Assembly (NCBI GenBank): GCA_043746555.1 | Contig: JAYTQU010000255.1 | Coordinates: 1-14,665, forward strand | DNA: 14,665 nucleotides | Reading direction: 5' to 3' | Origin: CAZQYC01 sp043746555 | GTDB taxonomy: Bacteria > Pseudomonadota > Gammaproteobacteria > Steroidobacterales > Steroidobacteraceae | Shown here: positions 1-6,345 of the stretch, in pieces | How positions within the stretch are numbered: the stretch's first letter is position 1 | Layout of the letters: every line of letters begins with the position of its first letter | Notes under the pieces: generated by a model | What the model was told of the DNA's origin: nothing | Databases searched by the model: none | What the model saw: only the letters and a program-made list of their open reading frames with translations | Position numbers and translations under genes: made by a program

Positions 1-497
1 CGGCGAAACGGTTCGAGGTCCATCGCCACATTGAGCGCGAGTCCATGATATGAACAACCGCGTTTGATTCGAAGGCCAATACTTGCGAGTTTCCGGTCAT
101 CGACATACACGCCGGGTGCATCGCGTCTTCCTCGCGCGTGAATATTCCACTTAGCCACGGTCGCGATGATCGCGTTCTCCAGCGCGACCACTAACTCGCG
201 CACTCCCAGTCTTAAGCGACGCAAATCGAGCAGCGGATAGGCGACCAGTTGTCCGGGGCCATGATAAGTCACTTGCCCACCACGATCGATATTGACGACG
301 GGAATATCGCCGGCGGCCAACACGTGTTCCGCTTTGCCGTTCAACCCTTGCGTAAATACAGGCGGATGTTCGAGCAACCAAATTTCATCGCGAGTCTGCT
401 CGTCGCGCTGTTCCGTAAAGGTTTGCATCGCACGCCAAGTCGGCTCGTACTCGACCATTCCAAGACAGCGAATCAAGGTCGAGTTGTCGCCGGACAT
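1..497 (-). CDS. lipB: LipB, octanoyl-[ACP]:protein octanoyltransferase (3' end outside window)
   Basis: LipB moves the octanoyl chain from acyl carrier protein to the lipoyl domains of 2-oxoacid dehydrogenases and GcvH, the first step of de novo lipoylation in the cytoplasm. Translating the minus strand from the ATG at 497-495 gives about 165 residues in one open frame. Family hallmarks seen are HPPVFTQG, the RGGQVTYHGPGQLVAYP substrate-binding segment, APGVYVDDRKLASIGLRI with the conserved catalytic-region Lys, and RGCSYHGLALNV. The catalytic Cys, expected further on in an NPCGY-like motif, lies outside the window, so activity cannot be judged. The start follows the lipA stop by 2 nt, with no strong ribosome binding site (the upstream bases are lipA's last codons), which suggests translational coupling to lipA. 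Identification is firm from the motifs. Confidence 0.95.
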   Translation of the reverse strand, partial: MSGDNSTLIRCLGMVEYEPTWRAMQTFTEQRDEQTRDEIWLLEHPPVFTQGLNGKAEHVLAAGDIPVVNIDRGGQVTYHGPGQLVAYPLLDLRRLRLGVRELVVALENAIIATVAKWNIHARGRRDAPGVYVDDRKLASIGLRIKRGCSYHGLALNVAMDLEPFR

Positions 498-499
498 AC

Positions 500-1543
500 T
501 TACAACCCGGCGTTGTTGCGCGCCAATGCCTGTTCGGCTCGATAGCTCGAGCGCACCAGCGGGCCAGACACGCACTCAAGAAAACCTCGCGTCAACGCCC
601 ATTCGCGATAGCGTTGAAAATCGTCCGGCGTTACCCAGCGCTCGATGGCCAGATGATTCACTGTCGGCCGCAGATATTGACCGAGCGTGAGCAGATCGAC
701 ATTGGCCTCGCGAAGATCGTCCATGGTTTGCTGTATCTCCGCATCGGCCTCGCCCAAACCGAGAATGATGCTGGACTTTGTCAGCACACGGTCGCTATGC
801 GAATCGCAGTGCGAATCGCAGTGCGATTTGGCAAAGCGCAATACGTCGAGCGTCTGGCGATAGCCGGCGCGCGGATCGCGCACAGGATGAGTGAGACGCT
901 CCACTGTCTCGATGTTTTGCGCAAACACTGCGATGCCCGAATCGACTACCGTGGCGACAGCCGCATGACTGCCTTGAAAATCGGGGACCAACGCTTCCAC
1001 CGCCGTCAATGGATTTAGCTTTTTGATTTCTTGAACGCAGTTCGCAATGTGCGCAGCACCGCCATCGGGGAGATCGTCGCGATTGACGGTGGTTAGCACT
1101 ACGTACTTGAGTTTCATCAGCTGCACGGTGCGCGCGCTGTTAAGTGGTTCTTCGTGATCCAACCAGCCTTGCGGGTTACCGGTATCGACTGCACAAAATC
1201 GGCACGCGCGTGTACACACCGCACCCATTAGCATGATCGTCGCCGTGCCCGCATTCCAACATTCACCGATGTTCGGGCACTTGGCCTCCTCGCAAACGGT
1301 TGCAAGGCGATGATCCTTCACGAGCGCGCGCACTGCATCGAAGCCTGCACCGGCCGGCATCGGTGCGCGTAACCACGGCGGCTTGCGACCAACGACCACT
1401 GGAATAACGTTCGTCGACGATTTGATGCCGTCTTTAATCGCGGCAAATCCGTGCGCGGTCGTATATTTCTGTCCGCTGCGCGACTGGTTCAGTCCGCCGC
1501 GCGGCTGGGTCTCAACGATGGGGATGTTTTTGAAGCTGGGCAT
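500..1543 (-). CDS. lipA: LipA, lipoyl synthase (radical SAM)
   Basis: LipA inserts two sulfurs into protein-bound octanoate to make the lipoyl cofactor. The 347-residue product has the auxiliary 4Fe-4S cluster motif CEEAKCPNIGEC (Cys84, 89, 95), the radical-SAM motif CTRACRFC (Cys110, 114, 117) and the C-terminal RSSY (331-334) whose Ser ligates the auxiliary cluster. All catalytic landmarks are present. Odd feature: residues about 241-251 read HCDSHCDSHSD, encoded by a 12-bp tandem repeat, in the loop before the TKSSIILGLGE strand where E. coli LipA, from memory, has no such insert. The N-terminal extension of about 60 residues before the conserved core is within the range of the family. 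The start has only a weak GAAG upstream; a GGAGG lies 16 nt away, too far to be ideal. lipB follows 2 nt after the stop. The TPR-gene terminator ends just upstream, so lipA probably has its own promoter in 1544-1671, though I found no clear one. Confidence 0.97.
   Translation of the reverse strand: MPSFKNIPIVETQPRGGLNQSRSGQKYTTAHGFAAIKDGIKSSTNVIPVVVGRKPPWLRAPMPAGAGFDAVRALVKDHRLATVCEEAKCPNIGECWNAGTATIMLMGAVCTRACRFCAVDTGNPQGWLDHEEPLNSARTVQLMKLKYVVLTTVNRDDLPDGGAAHIANCVQEIKKLNPLTAVEALVPDFQGSHAAVATVVDSGIAVFAQNIETVERLTHPVRDPRAGYRQTLDVLRFAKSHCDSHCDSHSDRVLTKSSIILGLGEADAEIQQTMDDLREANVDLLTLGQYLRPTVNHLAIERWVTPDDFQRYREWALTRGFLECVSGPLVRSSYRAEQALARNNAGL
799..827. repeat. 12-bp tandem repeat inside lipA
   Basis: Unit GCGAATCGCAGT occurs at 799-810 and 811-822, followed by the start of a third copy (GCGAT, 823-827). 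Its length is a multiple of three, so the lipA frame is kept and the minus strand encodes Cys-Asp-Ser-His repeats. It looks like replication-slippage expansion. Confidence 0.9.
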
Positions 1544-1571
1544 GCGGCGACTTCACGGGCCTCCGAAACGA

Positions 1572-1603
1572 AACTGGCCGGGCAGCAAGCCGCCCGGCCA
1601 GTT
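1572..1603 (-). terminator. Hairpin terminator after the TPR gene
   Basis: A perfect 12-bp inverted repeat (AACTGGCCGGGC / GCCCGGCCAGTT) with an 8-nt loop lies 68 nt beyond the TPR gene stop and 28 nt before the lipA start. Read on the minus strand the stem is followed by TTTCGTTTCGG, an interrupted T tract, so it fits an intrinsic terminator for the tonB-exb-TPR unit. The stem is symmetrical, but the plus side has no T tract. Confidence 0.8.
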
Positions 1604-1671
1604 CAATCTACCGCATTGCGCGGCGAATATCAGCGGTAACTACAATGTTACGACTTCCAAGGTCCCGGTTT

Positions 1672-2922
1672 TCAGTTATAGCTGCGAAGAATCCACGCCG
1701 CTACCACTGGCGCAAGCGGAGAATTTTTGGGTATTGCGTGGAAGCTGGCACGCGCTTGATCGCGTTGACCCTTCTTGAATTGCGCAATGCCGAGCGTAAG
1801 TCGCGCAGTGGCCTCGTCCTTAACGCCGCCTTTCTTTAGTCCGCGTTCGAGCGATTGGATCGCCTGATCGTATTGCTCGAAGCTAAAGTACGCCAATCCG
1901 AGACCCACATCGGCGCCCCCATTGGTCGCCTTTTCGGCTTCCGGTATCAATTGCGGAATTGTCGCTTTGTCCTTTTTGGCGGCTGCTTCGGCTTTCTCCA
2001 ATAAATTCTGCTGACGCGCCTTGTCCTTCTCGATTGAACCCAGCGTACCGGTCGAAAACCCTTTTTCCACCACGCGCGCTGCTTCACCCGGCATCGCAAA
2101 TGTAACTAGAGCGAGCTGCGCATACTCCACGTACTCGGGCGCTTCCTTCAAAACCCCGACATCGTTCATTAAACGAAACCACTGAAACATCACCGCATCG
2201 GAGCGCTCGTTGCGCGACACTCTTTTCAGGTAACGATCCCAGTAGTCGGCTTTCGGATGATAGCGGATCAATTTTTCGTAAGCGGAGGTGATGGCATCCT
2301 CATCGCCCAATCCGACGGCGCACGCCTGCGCAACTTGCAGCCACACTTCCTTGGGTTCTTCGCCTGCTTTTTCGGCGGTCGACACTGCACTACCCATCGC
2401 GTCCTTACATTGCTTCATGTCTTTAACAAGATAATAAGTCTGCCCCAACAAGCCCAACATTTCGGTGTCATTCGGATGCGACTTGAGCCATCGCTTGTTG
2501 TACTCAATCGATTTCGGATACTGCTGCGCCTGGTAATAAATCTGCGCAATGGTCTTAGGCAACGTATCAGCCTGCTCCGGTGGGAGAAATTGCGGCGTGT
2601 CGAGATTTTTCTCGTAGATAGCAGCGAGGTCTAAATACTTCTTCTGGTTCGCATAGATGAACGCGAGAATCTCGTTAATCTTGAACTGCTCGAACGGCGT
2701 CTTCTTTTCGACCGCTTCGGCGTCTTTGATCTTGCTCATTGCCACGTCAAACTGCTTGCTCTTCGCGGCTTCAAGCGCAGCGGCCAGCGGCTTGCCCACT
2801 TTTTCACTGACTTTCTGCTGATCTTTCTTTTCGGCCGCAGCGACCGCGGGCGCAAAAGACGCGACAACCAAACCGACTGCGAGGTGGAAGCCCAACAGCA
2901 GGGCGCAAGCTCTAACCTTCAT
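1672..2922 (-). CDS. Secreted tetratricopeptide-repeat protein of the TonB/ExbBD locus
   Basis: The 416-residue product begins with a signal peptide (Lys/Arg start, hydrophobic residues about 7-24, cleavage near AVAAA at 26-30), so it should work in the periplasm. The rest is helical with TPR-like pairs, for example around IAQIYYQAQQYPKSIEYNKRW (about 125-150), and again near the C-terminus in GLAYFSFEQYDQAIQSLERG and LGIAQFKKGQRDQARASF. There are no catalytic motifs; it is probably a protein-protein scaffold. It is the last gene after tonB, exbB and two exbD genes, so a role in assembling or modulating that complex is inferred, by analogy with TPR partners of some TonB systems (such as TtpC of Vibrio). 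I chose the ATG at 2922-2920: an AGAGAG lies 8 nt upstream. A GTG six bases earlier is too close to that site. A 13-bp triple repeat lies just upstream. Confidence 0.85.
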   Translation of the reverse strand: MKVRACALLLGFHLAVGLVVASFAPAVAAAEKKDQQKVSEKVGKPLAAALEAAKSKQFDVAMSKIKDAEAVEKKTPFEQFKINEILAFIYANQKKYLDLAAIYEKNLDTPQFLPPEQADTLPKTIAQIYYQAQQYPKSIEYNKRWLKSHPNDTEMLGLLGQTYYLVKDMKQCKDAMGSAVSTAEKAGEEPKEVWLQVAQACAVGLGDEDAITSAYEKLIRYHPKADYWDRYLKRVSRNERSDAVMFQWFRLMNDVGVLKEAPEYVEYAQLALVTFAMPGEAARVVEKGFSTGTLGSIEKDKARQQNLLEKAEAAAKKDKATIPQLIPEAEKATNGGADVGLGLAYFSFEQYDQAIQSLERGLKKGGVKDEATARLTLGIAQFKKGQRDQARASFHAIPKNSPLAPVVAAWILRSYN

Positions 2923-2936
2923 ACTCACTACTCTCT

Positions 2937-2975
2937 TTAGTTGAAACGATTAGTTGAAACGATTAGTTGAAACGA
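2937..2975. repeat. 13-bp direct repeat, three perfect copies
   Basis: TTAGTTGAAACGA is repeated three times without a mismatch (2937-2949, 2950-2962, 2963-2975) in the 264-nt gap between the first exbD stop and the TPR gene. It ends right beside the TPR gene's ribosome binding site. The last copy on the minus strand reads TCGTTTCAACTAA and runs directly into the AGAGAG site. It could be a regulatory repeat or a slippage product. Confidence 0.9.
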
Positions 2976-3186
2976 GGCGTTGGACAACGCTTGCGAAGTA
3001 AGGCCAACCTATTCTTCGATCCGCGATTGCCGTACCTGATTGACAACGACCTTCCCGGTCGGTTCCCCTAGCGCCAGATATCTAATCCAGCGATTATTCA
3101 GCTCATGTTCAGCGAACGTTTGACTCTAACGTTTTACTCCATCGCAGTGAGAGTCGACAATTTGTTCGATGTATTACTCGCGATGA

Positions 3187-3612
3187 CTACTCGATGTACT
3201 GTTCGTTACCGACGAAACCAATTCGCAAGATTTGATTGCGCTGCGCGGCCGCCAGCGCCCTCGCGACAAAATCGTATTTCACGCGTGGATTCGGTTTGAT
3301 ATGCAGTTCCGGTTGCGGCTGTTTCTTGGCAGCTTGACTGAAGTAGTTCTCAAGCGTCTCGAAGGAGTTAACCGCAACGCCATTCCAATAGTAGGTACCA
3401 TCGAAATCCACTTCCAAATCGATGACCTCGGGTTGAACTAGAGGTGGAGTGGTCTTACCGGTCGGCATGTCGAGTTTCACCGCGTGCGTTTCGATCGGCA
3501 AATTGATAATCAAATAGATCAGCAACACGAGTAGCACGTCGATCAACGGCGTCATGTTGATGTCCATCATCGAGGCGTCATCACCGCTACTCGAACTTGC
3601 GCTCATCGCCAT
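3187..3612 (-). CDS. exbD: ExbD/TolR family proton-channel subunit (distal copy)
   Basis: ExbD pairs with ExbB in the inner membrane to convert proton flow into movement of TonB. The 141-residue protein has the typical layout: short cytoplasmic N-terminus, one membrane helix (about 22-40) carrying the essential proton-binding Asp25 in the NMTPLIDVLLVLL motif, then a periplasmic domain with the LHIKPNPRVKY segment. The ATG at 3612-3610 has GGAG 9 nt upstream (the second ATG, two codons on, is less well placed). It lies 75 nt downstream of the other exbD and differs from it strongly outside the membrane motif, so this is an old paralogue rather than a recent duplicate. Xanthomonas has a comparable exbD1-exbD2 pair in which the second copy has a specialised role; that analogy is inference. 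Confidence 0.93.
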   Translation of the reverse strand: MAMSASSSSGDDASMMDINMTPLIDVLLVLLIYLIINLPIETHAVKLDMPTGKTTPPLVQPEVIDLEVDFDGTYYWNGVAVNSFETLENYFSQAAKKQPQPELHIKPNPRVKYDFVARALAAAQRNQILRIGFVGNEQYIE

Positions 3613-3687
3613 TTACTTATACTCCAAGAATCCACGCCGACCTCACAATGCACGCGCTCACAACACTTCGCAATCGGCACCGTCACG

Positions 3688-4134
3688 TTACTGGCGCGCC
3701 GGCGGTTCGGTAATAAACTGCACTTTTATGACACCGCCTCGCGAGACCGCCATAATGGTACGACCTACACTGGCGTACAACGTCCGTTTATCCGCTTTGA
3801 TATGTACTTCGGGCTGTTCGCTCTTGCTGTTGAGAGCGTCGCGCACGCGAGACAAAATGTAGTCCCTGAGCTTGGTCGGATTTTCGAACTTCCTCGTACC
3901 CTCCCACACATCACCGTTCTCAACGATCGTCAGAACGATGTTTTCCGGCTTGCTGTGCGTTTCGATATTCGAAATACTCGGCAATTGCACAGGTTGGTCC
4001 TGTCTGACCACGGGAACCGTAATCAGGAAGATGATCAACAATACCAACATCACGTCTACTAGCGGCGTGACATTGATTTCCGACATCGCGGACTGATCTT
4101 CGTCGCTATCGCCCTGCGCTATATTCATCGACAT
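3688..4134 (-). CDS. exbD: ExbD/TolR family proton-channel subunit (proximal copy)
   Basis: The 148-residue protein is a canonical ExbD: acidic cytoplasmic N-terminus (GDSDEDQ), a single membrane helix with the essential Asp27 in INVTPLVDVMLVLL, and a periplasmic domain ending with the VHIKADKRTLYASVGRTIMAV segment and a short tail. The ATG at 4134-4132 has GGAG 9 nt upstream. It directly follows exbB (57-nt gap) and is probably the main ExbD partner of that ExbB, with the second exbD gene further downstream. Having two different ExbD chains would allow mixed dimers, since ExbD works as a dimer inside an ExbB pentamer; whether they mix cannot be read from the sequence. Confidence 0.95.
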   Translation of the reverse strand: MSMNIAQGDSDEDQSAMSEINVTPLVDVMLVLLIIFLITVPVVRQDQPVQLPSISNIETHSKPENIVLTIVENGDVWEGTRKFENPTKLRDYILSRVRDALNSKSEQPEVHIKADKRTLYASVGRTIMAVSRGGVIKVQFITEPPARQ

Positions 4135-4174
4135 ACGTTAGTGCTCCACACTCTCTGATTGGACGGCCTAGTCA

Positions 4175-4200
4175 GGCAAGTGAGGGATTCGTTACTTGCC
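4175..4200. repeat. 7-bp inverted repeat at the exbB stop codon
   Basis: GGCAAGT (4175-4181) and ACTTGCC (4194-4200) flank a 12-nt loop and cover the exbB stop (4192-4194). There is no T tract on either strand, so it is not an ordinary terminator. In mRNA it would form a hairpin between exbB and exbD that could slow 3' decay of the exbB message. Confidence 0.5.
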
Positions 4201-4896
4201 GCGTGCCGGACGAGTGCCGCTAACCAACTGCGAGTGAACACCGCTGGCGTAGAAGCGGGTCTTCTCCAAGATGTCTTTGTTCCGACGCAGCAGGAAGTTG
4301 TAAAAGATAACTGCCGGAACCGCCACTCCCAACCCAATGAGAGTCATCACCAATGCTTCGCCGATCGGACCGGCGGTCTTTTCAATACTCGCTTGACCGC
4401 TAGCAGCGATGGCATGCATGGCGCGATAGATACCGTACACGGTTCCCATCAAACCGATAAACGGCGCGGTAGAACCGGTGGTGGCCAAGAACCACAATCC
4501 GCCGGTGAGACGGTTACTGAGGAGTTCCACGGCGCGCTGCAGCGAGAGCGTGATCCACTCGTGCAATTCCATTTGGTCGGACAGATGTCCTTCGTGGTGT
4601 TCGGCGGCACGGAGACCTTCCTCCGCGATCTGCTTGTACGCGTGATTTTTGCCCTTCAGCTTGCCTACGTTTTCGCGAAGATTGCCGGACCAGAAGCCCT
4701 TCTGCGCTTCCTTTTGAATGTCGCCATATTGTTTGTTCAGAGCGCGTTGCTCGAACAACTTGGTGATCGTAATAAACCAAGAAACTAGCGACATTAACAT
4801 CAATACGGTCACCAGACCCAGCGTGACGGGCCCTCCGTTGGAGACGATATTGAACATCTCTAAAACAGCGTTACTTTGTTGTGTCTCGGCGCCCAT
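4192..4896 (-). CDS. exbB: ExbB, MotA/TolQ/ExbB family proton-channel protein
   Basis: ExbB forms the pentameric inner-membrane channel that, with ExbD, powers TonB. The 234-residue protein has three membrane helices (about 22-45, 131-160 and 178-203) with a cytoplasmic loop between the first two. Key family segments are GSTAPFIGLMGTVYGI (141-156) and IGEALVMTLIGLGVAVPAVI (178-197), holding the conserved Glu180 and Thr185 of the channel lining (equivalent to Glu176 and Thr181 of E. coli ExbB). It belongs to the ExbB rather than the TolQ side by context: tonB lies upstream and two exbD genes downstream, with no tolA, tolB or pal. A GAGG lies about 11 nt before the start. The 101-nt gap after tonB contains a good promoter, so exbB may be expressed independently of tonB. 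Confidence 0.95.
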   Translation of the reverse strand: MGAETQQSNAVLEMFNIVSNGGPVTLGLVTVLMLMSLVSWFITITKLFEQRALNKQYGDIQKEAQKGFWSGNLRENVGKLKGKNHAYKQIAEEGLRAAEHHEGHLSDQMELHEWITLSLQRAVELLSNRLTGGLWFLATTGSTAPFIGLMGTVYGIYRAMHAIAASGQASIEKTAGPIGEALVMTLIGLGVAVPAVIFYNFLLRRNKDILEKTRFYASGVHSQLVSGTRPARGK

Positions 4897-4923
4897 GGAA
4901 GGAGTTTCCTCTGTTCAAACCCT

Positions 4924-4951
4924 AGTGTACAAAATTGTATTCAAGTATCAA
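4924..4951 (-). promoter_or_regulatory. Probable sigma-70 promoter of exbB
   Basis: On the minus strand TTGATA (4951-4946) and TACACT (4929-4924) are separated by 16 nt in an AT-rich gap between tonB and exbB. This matches the -35 in 5 of 6 bases and the -10 in 4 of 6. Transcription would begin near 4917, giving a leader of about 20 nt. I see no convincing Fur site over it. Confidence 0.6.
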
Positions 4952-4997
4952 TCAAATCAAAACAATATCGACGCAACTTCTTAAATGTCGTCGCCAA

Positions 4998-5633
4998 TTA
5001 TTTATTGGTGATCTTAAAGACCACCGGCAAAGTCACCCAGTCGGCAACCGGCTTACCATCTTCCATTGCTGGAGTCAGTCGATAAGTCCGTTTCACGTGG
5101 CTAATCGCCGCCTCATCAAGTCGCGGAAATCCGCTCGATGTCTTAACCCGTACCTCGCCGATTCTGCCGTCGACTTGGACGTAGAGATCAAGGTAAACGG
5201 TACCCTCATGACCCGCTCGCAACTCCGATGGAGGATATTCCGGCAACGAGTACCTGCCGCGCTTGTCATAGCCCGGATTGGTCCGCACCACTTTTCGCGC
5301 GACCACCGGCGGTGGTTGCACAGGACGAGTTTGCGTGACGACTTGAATCGCATTGTTCGTCTCAGTGGGCGCTAACTCGATTGAAATATCGGGTGGCGGC
5401 ACAAAGGGTGGCGGCGCTTCCATCTTGGGCGGTGGCGGTGGCGGCTTGTCTTCTTCCTGTTTGGGCGCTGCAATTTCAACCGTCTGCAAATTGCCCAGTA
5501 ATTTTTCTTTGATGACGTCGGTAAGCCCTATGGCGAGCCCCCATATTGCCAGCACGTGAACTGCCACCACGGCGAAGAATATATAGGTTCGCCGAGTGTT
5601 CGCCGATGTGTCTGCCCCAGGGCCCATCATCAT
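4998..5633 (-). CDS. tonB: TonB, energy-transducing periplasmic protein
   Basis: TonB links the ExbB/ExbD motor to outer-membrane receptors for siderophores, vitamin B12 and other ligands. The 211-residue protein has a short cytoplasmic end, a signal-anchor helix (about 16-37) with His26 in VVAVHVLAIWGL matching the functionally important His20 of E. coli TonB, a proline-rich periplasmic spacer (KPPPPPPK, APPPFVPPP, about 63-81), and a C-terminal TonB domain (about 130-208) with LPEYPPSELRAGHEGTVYLDL and the SSGFPRLDEAAI segment. The spacer is short compared with E. coli TonB. Three ATG codons stand in a row; I used the first, and no Shine-Dalgarno sequence is obvious before any of them. It is the first gene of the locus, with exbB 101 nt downstream. 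Confidence 0.95.
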   Translation of the reverse strand: MMMGPGADTSANTRRTYIFFAVVAVHVLAIWGLAIGLTDVIKEKLLGNLQTVEIAAPKQEEDKPPPPPPKMEAPPPFVPPPDISIELAPTETNNAIQVVTQTRPVQPPPVVARKVVRTNPGYDKRGRYSLPEYPPSELRAGHEGTVYLDLYVQVDGRIGEVRVKTSSGFPRLDEAAISHVKRTYRLTPAMEDGKPVADWVTLPVVFKITNK

Positions 5634-5706
5634 GTTGTAGTGTCGCCTAGATAGTTTGGTTGTGCGGGTTGCGTCAGCGGATCGACTCTACTGCCGGCAA
5701 CTTGAT

Positions 5707-5734
5707 CTGTTCTGTCGAAACTGTTCTATCGAAA
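5707..5734. repeat. 14-bp tandem duplication upstream of tonB
   Basis: CTGTTCTGTCGAAA (5707-5720) is followed at once by CTGTTCTATCGAAA (5721-5734), differing at one base. It lies about 75-100 nt upstream of the tonB start. Confidence 0.8.
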
Positions 5735-5741
5735 ACTCTTT

Positions 5742-5773
5742 TCATCTTCGCGTCATCTCATCTTCGCGTCATC
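5742..5773. repeat. 16-bp perfect tandem duplication upstream of tonB
   Basis: TCATCTTCGCGTCATC occurs at 5742-5757 and again at 5758-5773, only 7 nt from the 14-bp duplication. The two copies are identical, so the event is recent or the sequence is constrained. Confidence 0.9.
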
Positions 5774-6271
5774 TTAAGCGCCTGTCCCGCTTCGCGAACG
5801 CAGACCGACTTGGTTTTGCGTTTGCAGCAGTGCATGCGCGCCGAAATCCCCCAACGGTCCGTTTGGTTGCCGCAACGCCCAACTCGACTCAATTTGTCTC
5901 GGGGCGGCGGCAGCTTTGTGGTCGGCTTGCGCCGCAACCCACAGACCGCGAAATCGGCGCGTACGGTATAAAGAATTGCCGTCGAAGGCAAGCGCTGATT
6001 GCAAATAAAGTTTCAGCCCTAATCGGGCGCAACCGAATTGCCGCATGCCGCACATACTGAGACGCGCTGTCAAGATTCTTCTCGACATAGCCATACTTCA
6101 CGCAAAATCGCCGGAAAAACGAGGTGTCTGCGGGTTTTGCTCGGCGAACTTCGAGTCGCCTTGCGTATCGAGATAGGCGCCAGTGCGACGTGTCCGCAAC
6201 GATATGTAAGTCCGATTTTTGCCATCTGCGCTGAACCTGGCGATCTCTCGTTATCTTGACAAATCCCTCTA

Positions 6272-6315
6272 CAAAACCGATTCGACATTGCAAACGGCCA
6301 AGCAAGGACAATCGG
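6272..6315 (-). terminator. Weak candidate terminator after murU
   Basis: On the minus strand CCGATT (6315-6310) can pair with AATCGG (6282-6277), followed by TTTTGT. The 27-nt interior has a smaller TTGC/GCAA pairing. It starts about 30 nt past the murU stop, a fitting place, but the stem is short and the loop long, so this is tentative. Confidence 0.3.
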
Positions 6316-6345
6316 GTTGAGTGGGCGCAGCGCAACAATCTCTAT

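Larger units (their letters stand above)
5634..6345. other. Gene-poor gap between tonB and murU
   Basis: This stretch of about 710 nt has open frames of up to 149 codons on both strands, but none looks like a known family. All are rich in Arg, Cys and Ser, as expected from chance frames in GC-rich DNA. It should contain the tonB promoter, the end of the amgK-murU transcript (weak terminator at 6272-6315) and two tandem duplications (5707-5773). A loose -10-like TATACC on the minus strand near 5963-5968, preceded by TTGCCT at 15 nt, could start a long tonB leader or a small RNA. A decayed gene cannot be excluded. Confidence 0.5.

Noticed and set aside
2937..2975. CRISPR array
   Set aside because: The repeats abut without spacers and are only 13 bp; it is a simple tandem repeat.
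3040..3066. CGACC/GGTCG hairpin between the first exbD and the TPR gene
   Set aside because: Only 5 bp, with no T tract on the reading strand; likely chance.
4192..4896. TolQ rather than ExbB
   Set aside because: The gene lies beside tonB and two exbD genes, with no tolA, tolB, pal or ybgC around it.
5889..6338. 149-codon minus-strand open frame in the tonB-murU gap
   Set aside because: Arg- and Ser-rich, with several rare-looking stretches, no ribosome binding site that I can defend, and no known family. Kept only as part of the unexplained gap.
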